From positions 11,943,647 through 12,007,646 of the forward strand of contig CM019227.1 of the NCBI GenBank assembly GCA_009741485.1: a DNA stretch of 64,000 nucleotides, written 5' to 3'. This stretch comes from Malurus cyaneus samueli. Taxonomy: Eukaryota; Chordata; Aves; Passeriformes; Maluridae. Of the stretch, positions 34,001-47,200 are shown piece by piece. The stretch's first letter is position 1. Every line of letters begins with the position of its first letter. Position numbers and translations under genes: made by a program. The notes beneath the pieces are model-generated. The model saw only the letters and a list, made by a program, of their open reading frames with translations. It made no database searches and had not been told where the DNA came from.

Positions 34001-37000
34001 AACTGAGCATAGCTTCTATACAACTGCCTTTCATTGAATTTTGTTTACTGCTATTCCAAAACAAACCAAGAACACACCATTAACTTCACTGAATTTTCCT
34101 GAAATATTTGTCAATGAAAAAACCTTTGTGGAAATGCATTTATTTAGTGAAAACAATCCATAGGAAAAAAAAAATCACTATTGAACAAGTCTCTTTAGAA
34201 AAAAAAGTCAAGACTTGTCCTAATGTAGAGAGTTTGTTACTTACTTTCGTTTTGAGGAAACAGGCCAGGTGTGGCACTGTTGACATTTTCTTTCTTGTCA
34301 GATCAGTGCTTTTCAGTCCAACACCCTTTCAGTTAGCACGGAACTGTAAGTCTGAAGGATGAACATGGAGAGGGGAGTACAGTATTCATTCTGCATGGTA
34401 TATTTCCTTTTAGACATCCTATGTTTTGTTTCTCCTCATTTTGAAGTTTGTTACTTGACTTTAAAAGGAGATAAGTATTCCCTTCAGCTAGTGTTCAAGA
34501 TTAAGCAGCAATAGTAGTATCTAGAGAAGCCCTTCCTTTACCTTCCTGTTTTTGAGGAGAATAAGGAAATCAGATGGTGGATGAGAGAGCTCTGGCAAAG
34601 GGGAGGGAATGTGGCACTGTTGAGCATGAGAGGACACAGATTTGAGCTGCCTGCTGAAGCAGACCTGGAGCTTTGTCAGGCATATGAGGGCAGCACGTTC
34701 TTGCTGCTTGAGTCTACACCAATGGGCCTTCCAGGCTCCATCAGTGCAAGTGGAGAATTCTCTCTCAAAAATGAATAGAAAATGAAAAAGCTTTACTTCT
34801 GTTGCGTGGAGGAGATTTTTCTGTAAATACAAATGCACTTTTGTCTTCTTCCTTAATCCTCATGGAGAATGTGCAAACAAACCAAGAACTGAAAGGACAA
34901 TATTTACAATAGTGCTCTTTTGCTATAACTCCTGATTTCTGAAGCAGTGCTTCCAACAGTTAGCAACCTTCCAAATGTGGTGAATTGTCTGAACTCTTCT
35001 TTCTTCCTTCACGAGGAGGAAAGTGCCCAGTGCTGAGCTCACGAGCAAAGTCTTTTGTTGATCATCAAAAGGCATATAATTGGGGCCAAAAATAGCCCGA
35101 CTTGCCAAAATCCTGAATCCTGCGTGTGAAATTATCTCCCTTATGGGTTATGACCCAGTTTTGGAGGCAAAATACGACAAGTGACCTTTCATGAAATAGC
35201 CTGTAGTTCAGCATATATTCATAAGGGAAATGCCTGGCTCCATATGCTTTATAACACCCCAGGCCAGTACTATGTATCCAAAAAGCAAAATCTTATGGCA
35301 AGAGAGACGCTGAAGTTTTGGAATACTTGGATAGTTCTGGGCCATGAACTTCCTTGTTGGTAACACTTCTCCATTTCTATAATGCTACAATCAGTATCAC
35401 TGCACAGGTCCTAGGGATCTTGCTCCCTGATTAGAAAGTTACCTTGCACTTTGCATTTCCTTAAAAAAATCATTCAGTATACCAGAGGTGTAGATAAAGA
35501 CCCTCTGTGTAAATATAACTTTTCAATGGAACTGACTATAACAATTTCTTCAGATAATGAACAAACTCTATATGACTATATTTAGGTGAGAGAAATGCAC
35601 AAAGTCTCCTGGCCTGTGTGGAGTTTTTCAAAGCAAACATCTGTTCAAGGATTTTGTCGTGTACTGGGGAACAAACCTCCCTTCATCCATTTCATTATAT
35701 GGCCAAATCCCTAAAAGAACAAAATACAGGTACAGCATTTCCTTTGTACTTCACTGATCCTGAAGCTGTTACACATTTTTAACTCTCCCTGACATCAGGG
35801 GATAATAAGGACATGCTCTCAGTTATATGAGCTATTCTGCCCTGAGAAGACTGTACAACTTTGGCTAACACAGTATAAACATTGTTGTGTTATTAAAAAC
35901 AGAACTTGATGGTGAGTAGTTCCTCTTTTCTTAGTACAGAAGAAGAGTTGGACAGCTAATTCCTTAAAAACCATTTGAAAAAAGCCACCATAAAATGGTA
36001 GAAAACTTAGCCCTTGCATACACAGGCAGTAGTTAATCTGCCATCATACAGGGTTTTATTTAAAGTCTACAGCAAATAATATTTACCATCAGATTAAGAG
36101 CAATGAGAAAAGGATTTCTGAAAACCCACTCTCACAAAGTTGGGAAATACTTAGATCTCACTGTTTTAACTCCCACACTGGAGTCAGCAACTTTTGTTTA
36201 CTTTTCTTCCCTCCACAAAAATGTGTCCAGCTGCCTCTGGAGTTAGAATGAATATTGATGTCAATAATTTCCTCTGTATAGAGACATATTTGCATAAATT
36301 GACTAGATATTAATGGTTTTAGTCTCCACTTATTTTAAATTATTTTGAAATTTAATGCTTTCTTTTTGCATCATTTCTACATGTCTTTGTGAGATCTCTT
36401 CTATTGAATTTTTATTATTCTGCTATGTAGGCCAGCTCTGCTACTTCTGCTGTATAAGCACGATTTTAAATGGGAGCATTACTCTGACACCATTAATCAT
36501 TTGGTTACTGTCTTCTGACCTTTTACAGGATCAACAGAGTATTCTGTAACAGGTTGATCACAACTGTAACTAATATTTTAATAACACAGTGTTAGCCATA
36601 AACACAAAAAAAATCAGTATTGTTCAGCTGTGTACCAAAGCAATGTTACAGCAATCTGAAAACAAGATCCAGCTCAGGATTTCCCTCTGTAACTTAAATT
36701 AAGCTAGCTACTATTTAATATTTAAAAGCACAGTGCTGCTTGATTGAGAAACCATCATGTCACAGATGTACAGTGGAGAAGCTAGATGGCACTTGCCATG
36801 GCTTTCACCAATGAATGTGCTTATTTTTATTTATTTATTAGCTTATAAGCTAATATTTAATGATGCAGTATCTGGGACACGGTATGTAATTTCACAGAAA
36901 ATTAAACTGAACTGGGCATAGTGCCCAGAAAATGTGACCACACCCTTTAAAAAATTGCTCAAGAGGTCTAAAAATTAAAAATAATTAACCTAAAAGGAGG

Positions 37001-38171
37001 TAAATAATGGTCCATGATGCATTGACCTGAATAGAAGAGATTTGCGTTAAACCCTGAAGACACAGGTAACACATACTACAGCTTTCCTTTGCCTAAGACA
37101 ACAGCATCTGCAGATGGGTCAATTATTTCCTAGAGCACAGTAGTTCAGCAGGTACTGGGGCACACAGCTCAGGGCTAATCCTGCTCCTATGGAACTCTGG
37201 CAAAATTGCACAGACTCACAGAGTTAGATGTTACCATGCTGGGAGTTTCAGAGCTTAAAACTTTGTCAGTAACTCCAGACCCACAGAGCTGATCCAGGTG
37301 TGTGTGTGTTTATCCGTGTGCCTAAGGAGGGACTTCACTCAGCAGGACACTCACCCCTAAAATATCCACCAGAGCAGGATGAGTCTGTCAGACTGCCTGG
37401 AGCTCTGCAGAGCAAGCCCCGCTACCAGCATCAGGCTGGGCCTGGCCTAACTTAGGAACCTTTTGCTTACTCCCTCTTTGCCAGCAGAAAGCTTTCATCC
37501 TGTTTCCAAAGTGGCTTCAAAGGAGCAGGGAGTGTTCCTGTGCAAGCTTTGCTCCATGTTAAAGACTGGGACACTCACAGAAGTTACAAAAAGACCATTT
37601 TGATCTCCCCTTCTGGATGAGAAATCCTTAAATCCCTGCTTACTTTAATGATTTCTACATGAAAGTTACATGACTTTGCAACTTCAGTGACACTTTTGAA
37701 TGAAAATTGTGAAGACCAGTGTGTTGTGTGTGTTAGGTGCAGATGCATGTGTGAGAATTTCCTTTGCCAGGCCCTGCAGGTAATCTAGGCCTGAAGATAA
37801 CTAGTTTGTGGTAGACATGGACTAGGTACTGAGGAGCTCAGCTTAACCATGACTGCAGTAATTTTACTGAGCGGTGGCAGAACTCTACAAGTCTCAAGAA
37901 GCTTAAATTATGTTCCTCCAAAGCTGAGACACCTAAAGAACTAAATGTGTTTCTGTGTTTTACTTCTAGCACACTGTCTAAGACAACCTAAAAAGAGCCT
38001 TAGGTGTGAAGTCTCACAATGAATTTACTTCCCTGCGTTTATTGTGAAGGGAGTTGGTGTCTGCAGCAGACATTGTGATCAACTGCATCTCAAACTGAAA
38101 TAGATCTTGGAACATATTGTTAATGTCTTACAGATTTTGCAGATTCATTCTGGTTCTGTTTGGTTTTTCAG
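31040..38171 (+). other. SHISA9: SHISA9 intron 1
   Basis: This 7.1-kb intron is bounded by GTAAGG and ttttcag. It is AT-rich after the CpG-island edge. The only structure noticed is the 20-base palindrome at 36836-36855. No nested gene or recognisable transposon is seen. Confidence 0.9.
36836..36855. repeat. 20-base perfect palindrome
   Basis: TATTAGCTTATAAGCTAATA reads the same on both strands without a spacer. It lies at the end of a TTTAT-rich stretch in SHISA9 intron 1. Confidence 0.9.
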
Positions 38172-38299
38172 GGCTCTTGCTGATGTTATGCGACCTCAAG
38201 GTCCTTGTACGACAGATCACATGGAAAGAGATCTAAACATTGTAGTACATGTGCAGCATTATGAAAACATGGAGACGAGACCTCCTCCAAATAACTTAC
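38172..38299 (+). CDS. SHISA9: SHISA9 coding exon 2 (cytoplasmic tail)
   Basis: The acceptor ttttcag ends at 38171. The first G completes the Arg codon begun by AG at the end of exon 1, and the frame reads ALADVMRPQGPCTTDHMERD, then LNIVVHVQHYENMETRPPPN, then NL. It ends with C before a perfect donor (C/GTAAGT) in phase 1. As I remember the mammalian sequence, it is nearly identical in this part of the tail (ALADVMRPQG, DHMERDLNIVVHVQHYENM). The next residues (His and on, down to the C-terminal PDZ-binding motif) must come from exons right of the window. Confidence 0.97.
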
Positions 38300-41200
38300 G
38301 TAAGTTAAAGCATTTTAACTTTACCAATATCTGGAATGCTGGCACTGAAATGAGCATTATGAAACAAATATTGCTGAATGTCAAATGAGGATCAACAGTA
38401 CATGGGTTCTTGAAAATGAGAAATATTCCTTATCAGAATATGAAGTATTTAGAATTCTCTAGTGCACCTTAGTGCAACAGTGAGAGAAATAAATTTTGAA
38501 TAGGAAAATTAGTTATTATATTTGGTTTTAATTCGTTTTCTTGATTGACTAATATTGGTTTTGTATCTTTGTCTCTTTCTACCTAGTGTTTTTGCTCAGC
38601 TCATCAATCTTTGCCTTACTCTGTGTTTTGTTGTGGTTACAGCCAAATTTAACAACGTTTCATAGGGCTGTAACACCCAGTAATAAAATGATCTCATTAT
38701 GCTGTTAGATCATATCTACTAGTGAAATAAATATTCCCTGGATAGCATCAAGTTATATTTCATTTTCTCAAGCGAAAGGTGAGAAGATGATTATTATTTT
38801 TAGTTTTACATAGTATTTTTGTTCTGTATTGCTATTACATGTTTATGTTATTGAAAGCAAAAAAAAAAGTGCACCTTGGAGCTTCAGAGGAGATATGGTG
38901 ACATATCAAGTGGTTCTGAAGTCCTAGATGACTTATTTCTCAGTCTGTGTTAGAGCACAGTACAGATCTTTCTCATGCTCAGATAAATATTCCTCTTGTG
39001 ATGAACAATGCCACTGCAAATTGAATTTGGATGTATATTTATGTAACTCATATACACACACTTAAATGATGGATATATTTACAAAATCAAGTTCAATATA
39101 TGAGATAAAAAAATACCAGTCAGGAAAGTTTAGATTGCTAGGCAGTGGATGGCTTTATTCTGTGCTGTGGATCAATGTAGATATGGATTTTAGTACAGAT
39201 AAGCTTTTACTGCATTGGTGTTTAGATTTTGAAACACTTAAAGTATGTGCAGTAGTCTTTTCCTTAACTATAGAAAGAAAATTTGCTGATATTTGGAATT
39301 TTATTTGGACTGCTTTGTGCAGTTATTGGTGCTTTCTTTCTGTGGAAGGGGGTAAAGACAATGGGAGAAGAGCTTATTCACACACTGCCTGCACTCCTGG
39401 TGCCTGTTTTGTGGGAGAGGCTGATGGCCATTCCTTAGGTGCATCCTTACAGAGTAATGGGAGAGAATTAAAGCTCGAATAAAGGTACCCCATACAGGGA
39501 AATGGAACAGCTCATCTGTCTGCCCTGCTCTCCAGAAAACTGCTTCCACCTGGGGCTGTGCAGATGTGCAGTGCAGGGAGGGAAGGGCACACCCCCCCCG
39601 TGTAAAAACACACCACTTCTGGAGTGGAACTTAGGCTGCTTCCTCAGTCAGAGGTGCTCTAATGCCTGCAGGGAGCTGAGGTGTTTCTGCAGGGCTAAGG
39701 AGGATGGGGTGTGCACTGTATCTCTTTGCTCTGTGTATGAGCTCCTTGCTGATGTCTGATCCTTCCCATGACCACATTTGCAAGAATGGTACCAAATAGT
39801 AATGAACTTTGGGTCCAATCTTCGTTTTCTCTCACATGTGAAGTGTTTATTCAGAATCCCAGTTAATGAAGGAGCCTGAAAATAAAGTGGTTCTTACTGC
39901 ATTGATTTGATTTGTAATGATCAATGTATTTTTGTAATGATTACACAGATATTTTGCTTAAAACTCTTCATATATTACAATACATGACATAAAACTACAA
40001 GCCTTTAAACTCATTCCTGGATCTGAATTCAGATTTAAGCCTTGCTTCTAGGAACTCTTGCATATAAATGCAAGTCAGGGCCACATAGTTATTGCATCAA
40101 AGAAGAAAAAGAAATACTTTCAATAGGATGTTGGTTTGTGCTGACCCCAGACATCCATTCCACCTCTGTGTCAGAATATGGCCCTCTGGCACAGATGGAA
40201 GAATTATAAGTGAAGCAGCTTGTGCACCACCACAATCTCCAACACAGAAGCACGGCTGCTGCTTTGGAGCTATCTAAAGTCTCTGGGTCATGGGTAGGAG
40301 AAGTCCCAACAATGATTCACGTGCATCTCAGGCATTGCTGCAACAAAAGGAAACCTCAGAAGCCAGCAGCTCTGTTGGTAATGATTTCACTCTTTAATCA
40401 ACTTTATGCATTAAGTCAATAATTTTAGATTGTTCAGTGTAAAGCTTCAAGTGGTGAAATTACTCAAGGCATTCTATAATGAATGTATTGCATACATTCA
40501 CTTCATAGCAAGTGGACTGCTGTTCTATATTTGTTGCCATTTTATTCTCATAAATTCATGTAAAACATGACTAAATGACCTACTAGAATTAGCCAGAACA
40601 TCACAAGAAATTGAAATCTGTTGAAAGCAGGCATTTATGGCATAGGAAAAATAATCTTGATATAAAGGCAAATTATTAAGACAAGTTTTTCAAGGTCAGT
40701 ATCTTAACAAATCAGGATTTTATGGTGAAGTTCTGAAACATTGTAAGAGTGGATATTGCACAGAAATTTTAGCAGTGAAACATTAGCTACTACTAGCTAC
40801 ACTAGTGCTAGAAAAGTGATAGGTTTTTTGGGGGTGCTTTTAAATAAGCAAATAAACCAGAGTGAATCACAGCTTTCACAGAAATTCTATTCCAGATCTT
40901 TACTCATACAGAGAAAATGAAATTGTGTAAAATTATTGCATCATAAACTTTAATATGCATTTTTAAAGTTTTCTAAGTTACTACTTTCTATCTACTTGCC
41001 ATCTCATAATGGGAATTAAATATTTGAGACCGATACACTTTTCACATTTATCCATAGATATGAAGACAACATATAATTTCTTAGGCATTATGTGCCCCTT
41101 CCATACTGTGTGTTTCAGAATGCTGAAGACAAACTGTTGAAGGCCAAACATTATTAAAAAAGTTCTGATTTGAATGTTCATTTGCTCTTTCTGTCCTCTT

Positions 41201-44200
41201 GAAAACGTTTTTGCTGATGTTGCCAACACGTTCTGAAAGTGTTTTGTGAAGGGAAGCTCTTTTGTCAAAATGACAAACTTCAAATGCTCTCTGACACTGC
41301 AAATGAGTGTGCTTCTGTTTCAGGACTGTTCGTTACCAGAGGACAAGAAGGATTTTCTCTGGTGCCTGCAGCTATTTGCCAAAACTTGCAGGCCAGGGGA
41401 AGGCCAAAAGCCCTTTTGAGCCTCTTGCAGTTTACTCAGTTTCTTTTCCCTTCTTTTTGATATTCAGAAAAGAACAGACAGATTAGAGGTTCCTGAAAAA
41501 TAATTTTTTTCTGTGCCCATGCGAATCCAGCCAACCTAGATAACTGTTGGTAAAAACTATTTTGTCCTTAGTGGTTGTTGTCATAATTTTTTCCAGTACT
41601 GTGCTTTCCTTAGGATTGCTTTTCTATTATTCCCCTTCATTCATACACATTAGAATGTAGTGGTGCTTTGTAAACAAGCAGCAGATATCCATCAAAAACT
41701 ATAGCATTCAAGTCTTCTAACATGAGACGGTAAATAAAGTAAAAAAGTTATGCTAAAAACATTAAACCTAAAACAAACCTTTCTGCAGAATTTTGTGTAT
41801 GAACACAGAGATGACTTACTTTCAGCAATCTTAAGAAAGCAATAGCATTCAAGGTGTTCTTTTTTCTTCTTGTTTTTTGCTGTTTTTTTTTTCCTACTTA
41901 CTGTGTTAGAAGTGAGTGACTTACTTAACTTGTTGGGATTATAACACTGATGGAGTGGGAGTTAGGAGGCTTCGTAGCTACATCCTCATTTCTGAAACGT
42001 GATTACTGCTATTATTTCTGATTCATGATCTATGATAGCAGAGTGAAAAAATACTTCAGTTAGTGCAATTCATAGTCACTTTTCCTAATGATCAGTAAAA
42101 GCTCTGTTACTCTTTCCCAATAAACAGCTTTGCACTAGTAAATTTAAAAAATTTATGCAGACTCCCAAGATAAAGCTGACTTTAAGAGGAAGCCAATTAT
42201 AGATTAAGGAGGTTTTAAGATGAAAAATGCTAGCTTTTAGTTAGTTTGACATGTATGAATTATTTCTTTGTTTTGAATTTACCTTTAAAAAGTGGACTTT
42301 AATCATCGTTCAAAGAGTGAAGTGTTGCACTGTTTCAAATGGCCAGTTTTAATATTAAGGATTTGCAGCACGTGATTAAAATGACCTCTTTTAAAATATA
42401 TTCAGCGTTGTGTTTGCTGCTGCATTTGATTGTCAGTTGTCCTGGATACTGACTCACAATAAATGCTAATGCTGAAAACAAAGCTATGCCATTTCTGTAA
42501 CTAATGCCTTGTGATAAGTTAACTTTTGTTTTTCTGTTATTTCTGTGTTGAGACAGTAGGCATTTAATTAGGAGGGTATTTTTTGAAGTCCTTGTACATT
42601 AGAATAAAAATTCTAATTGCATATCTAGTTGCATATCCCTGTTCTTCTCCCCATTTCTGCACATAGAAGCTCAGTCTGTTTTCCAGTGAGAGGAAATGTC
42701 ACTGTTTGTCACAGGTTGTCACAGTTTGACACTGTGAAAATAGTTAGAATTAGCAAGAATATTCTGCTGCCTTTCACACCTGGTGAATAAGCTTTTCCTT
42801 GTAGTTGTCTTTGGCAAAAGAATTATTTTTATGTTTAATATACATAACATGTTTAAATCAGATAATTCATTGTCTTGGTTTGACTAAATGCGATTCCTAC
42901 CATCGGTGATGGAAAATAAGCATATAGTTTTATTAAGAAACTTGAGTAAAGAGAAATAGTGTTGTTCAAAACATAAAGCTCATGAGGCATATCAAGCATG
43001 AGAGCTCATTTGCTTCCACAGTGACTGTTGTACATTTAGTTGCATGATATTGATGCCATAGTTTAGGATGTGCAGCATTATTGTAACATTATGCTTCTGG
43101 TGACGGGGACCTTGAAACTCCACCAAACCTCTTGTCTGGACAGAGGGCTGCAAAATCCAAACCACTGAGCAAAAACCAGTTTGGCTTCATTGGTGTCTGG
43201 GTTATTTGATTACAGTGAAATGCTTTTTTAGGCCTGGCTTTGTGCATGGGTCTAGCCCACAGGAATTGCACTGTTTTTTTCATAAACTTTAATTGGTTGT
43301 TCATCTGCTCACTTAGAAGGACAGGAGACTGAGAAGCTGAGCTGTGTAGACAGGGCCATGCTTTATGAGTAGAAAGATGGACAACACTAATAAGTTTTCA
43401 GCCAAGAAAAAGATAGTTTGAGTGGATTGACAGAAGGAGTGAAGAAGTGCTGCTCTTGGAGTGCTCCAAGACAGTGAAGAATGAGGGGGAATAAACTGGC
43501 CAGCTTAACTGGAGGGTGTCCTTAGCTCACAAGAATCTACAGTGCTGTGGCAGAGGGGACTGCAGTCAGCATTATTTGGGACTTGCTTAGATTTAAAGCC
43601 TCAGTCTTCACTACCAGTGTGCAAAAACTCATTTTACTGGGGTTTCTGTGATCTATACAGGAAGCACCTTAACACTATTTTAAAAAATGTGATAATTTAG
43701 ATCAAATTCCTGAGAAAAACACAAGTTTAGCTTTCATTTAACACTGGGAGAAAGATTCTTTCAGCATTCTGATTGTAATATACAGCTAAGAGGACAAAGT
43801 CTGCCTTTAAATTACACATTTCACAGACTAATCATCCAAGTAAAAGCCCACACTACTATCACCAGCCATGTAAAAAAAAATTGTATATTTAAATATAAGA
43901 TCTGCTTGAGGTTAGAAGCTGCAAGCTGCTTTGTCACAGCTATCTTGAGACCTTTTTAAACCTTTAAATTAATTTCTGCATACTGACTTACACTGAAATC
44001 TTTCTACAAGTAGAACTTCAAAGCACTGGCAAATTAGTGGTAGCATTTTTGTTAATATAACTATGGCTATAGGAATGCACTCCAGATAATCCAGAGCTTC
44101 CATACTGGAAATCAAATTTCCCATGTAAATGCAGAGTCTGAAAATCCATTCCTCCTGCAACTCAGTCACTGTAAGACAGTAATGTTTAATCAGTTCTGAA

Positions 44201-47200
44201 TGTGTGTTTAGGCTCCCTATCATTAATATAAAACATTTCTAATTTACATTCAGATTTTAATTCAGATGCATGATGCTGATTTATGAGAAGATGCTCTGAA
44301 ACTTCCTGAAACACCAATGAATATTTTCAAAGAAGTTAATTACAACCTGAAAATGAGAGCTTCTGGGTTTGTTTAGGAAAGACAAAAAGTAAAACAAATG
44401 AAATATCTCATTTGTCATCAACTGTTGGTAGATTTCATCAATTAAATTTTTTAAAAAACAGGATGATTTTGAAAACACTAATACATATCATACACCATAG
44501 CTTTTTATTTATAACTTACATGAGTCTTCACCAAGTGTACTATGTCAGAACTCTAGCAATGCCTTTGCAATCATCCTGTTTGCTTAATCTGGCAAATGAA
44601 AAAAATGGGAAGCAAAAGCAGTCGTAAACATCAAATTTTGCATGAACAGGAGTGAGGAATTAGGTTTGTGATCAAATCAAACAGTGAACTTAACATCATT
44701 CCATATGTTCAGTGGGTCTCTATTCTCAAATACTTGTTAGATTTCATTGGAAACTCTAAGAGATTGCTATGGATCCTACGTGCAATTTTAGGTTTGAGTT
44801 GCATGGGGTAGGTCTTCATAAGCTCTGCTCCATATAAGGATTTCCGTTAGAACTGAACAGGGAAGTTTTTGCTCTTTCTTCATTTATTGTACAATAAGAA
44901 CAATGAGATTAGATTACTGCCTTGCATCCTATAATTTACTTCAATTCAGCTTTTAATTCAGAGAAATCATTTGACATATCTTAATAAACATATTCATCAA
45001 TGTAAAATGTATTTGGGAGAAATACAGTCAGTCACTGACATTATCCTTCAGAGCAAGAATTAACATTATGGTAATAAAAATATTAAGAATATATTTTTGC
45101 ATTTTATACTGCAGTTAAAAGGGGAATGATTATTTAATAAAATAAAAGTATTGGTATGACAGATGAGAGCATTGCTGTACTAGACTATTATATAGGCAGC
45201 TTTGAGTCACACACCAGCAGACTTCAATAGCACATCTGAAGGATGAGACTCATTTTACTGTCATTGGGGTGCAGAGCTGTGCTTTGAAATGTTGCCCAGT
45301 GGTACAGGAATGTATTTACCATCTACAAGATGAGAAGTTCAACATCTTTGGAAAATTGATACGTTGCCCTTGTGATTCCACTTTCGCTTTGCAATCTAAA
45401 TTTTTCTTAACAAATTTGATTAATGAGGTGCTATTCCTATTATATTCTATTGAATCTGAAATGGTATTGTTTTTGGACAGGCACACAAAATAACAATATT
45501 CTCAATGCTGAATAACTTCCAGTGGCAAATATTCCCACTACTACCACAACTGTCAGCATTATCAATCATCAGTGCTTCATGCCTGTGGTAATCTTTCATT
45601 TCACTGGGATTCATGACGTCAAAATCTCATGTTCTTGATGTTCAAAACCAGAAAAACAATGCTAAACTGATAGGAATCATGTGTTGAAAAAAAACCACAA
45701 ACCATCAACACAATCTTTATATGATTATATTCTGCCAGACTTGTGCACATCAGAATGAAGAATAGAGACTGGTAGACCTTATTTTTAATATGGTAAGAGT
45801 CACCTCACTGAAAGGCAAACAAAAAGTACCTTTTGCTTTCATCGTTGCTTTGCCAGCACCCTCACACAAACTATGCTTGCTTTTTTCATGCCAAAACAAC
45901 ATTGTTTTTAACTGTTGACTTAGAGCTTAATCATGTCTCCAAATCTGAACTCCCACCTCATATTTTGTCTCAAATTCACAGACTTGTAACAAAAATGACA
46001 AAAATGTAAATTCACTACCATATCCATTTCTGTCCATGTGCTCAGGTGCAAGCATCAACTGGTCTATCCACAGCTATAATTTTTTATCACTCTGGCTGTG
46101 CAAAACTTTGATTCTGTATTTTAGATGTTAAAATGCGCTCATCAGAAATTTAACATTCTGAACAATCAATTCCCTCCTAATTTTTTCAATCAGTCCTCCC
46201 AGCTTTGCCAAACAGAATCAGAGCAGTGGTTACACAATAAAGTAGAAGAGGTTGGCTGCATACATTAAAAAGCTTATGAATACACATCCCAATATTATGA
46301 GGCAGTGGTGAGATGTTGCTCCGGGAGAACCTTGCACCAACTTCAATCTACAGTTTCAATCATAAATGATTTTCAGTACTTTGTTCTATGTCTTCTGCTT
46401 TACATTATAAATTTCCTTGAAATGTACATATTGGCTCTGATTCCAGTTTTATTATCATAAGATAAAGTCAAAAAGGGAACTGTGCTGAATATTTATGAAC
46501 TTACTTTTTTGTTGGTTTTTATAATAGAAAAAATAGTTAGAAAAAAAATCTCTGGAACTATGCTACAAAACTGCATTGACAATAATTCCCAAATGATTAA
46601 ATGTGGATTTTAATTTAATCTTGAATTTTTAGTTATCACAGCTAAATGGCTTTTAAGATTCCTTCAGTAACATAGTTTTTGTTTCAGCTCAAACATTTAA
46701 GCAACATGTCTGTACACCCAAGCTTAAGGCTACAACTTTATTTCTGAATCTGTAATGAATTTGCAACATAATCCAAAATAATCCAATTGCCTTTTACCAT
46801 TCACTTCTTGTCAATTAGAGGAGATACATATTTGATAAATAGATATTTATACACACCCATGAGCATACACAAAAGAGAATGTCCACAACAAAGTTTGGAC
46901 ATTATTTGAGCTAACACTTCTTTAGGTGGAAGTGTCCACACCAAACTCAAAACCAGCAGTTTTTACCCAGAAAAGTTTGCTTTCATTGTGTTAGTTCACC
47001 CTTTACAGTCCACAGCACAATCCAAGAAAAAAATCCCCAGCCTTTGCCATGCAGACAGTTGCTCTTCGAGAGCTAATCTGATCACTTTGGAACTGCTCTA
47101 TTATTTTCTCTCACCACATTCTCACACATACTAAACTTTGTGCTTCCTCTTTCTGTCTGTTCTGCTGGCTGTAACGAGCTGGTCCTCTGTGCCTACAAGC

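Noticed and set aside
39066..39482. 138-codon plus-strand frame shortly after SHISA9 exon 2
   Set aside because: No similarity to the expected next Shisa-9 residues (His and following), no acceptor in the right phase, and no recognised domain.
40981..41302. Two overlapping minus-strand frames suggesting a decayed gene copy
   Set aside because: Neither frame resembles a known protein and no retrocopy hallmarks are present.
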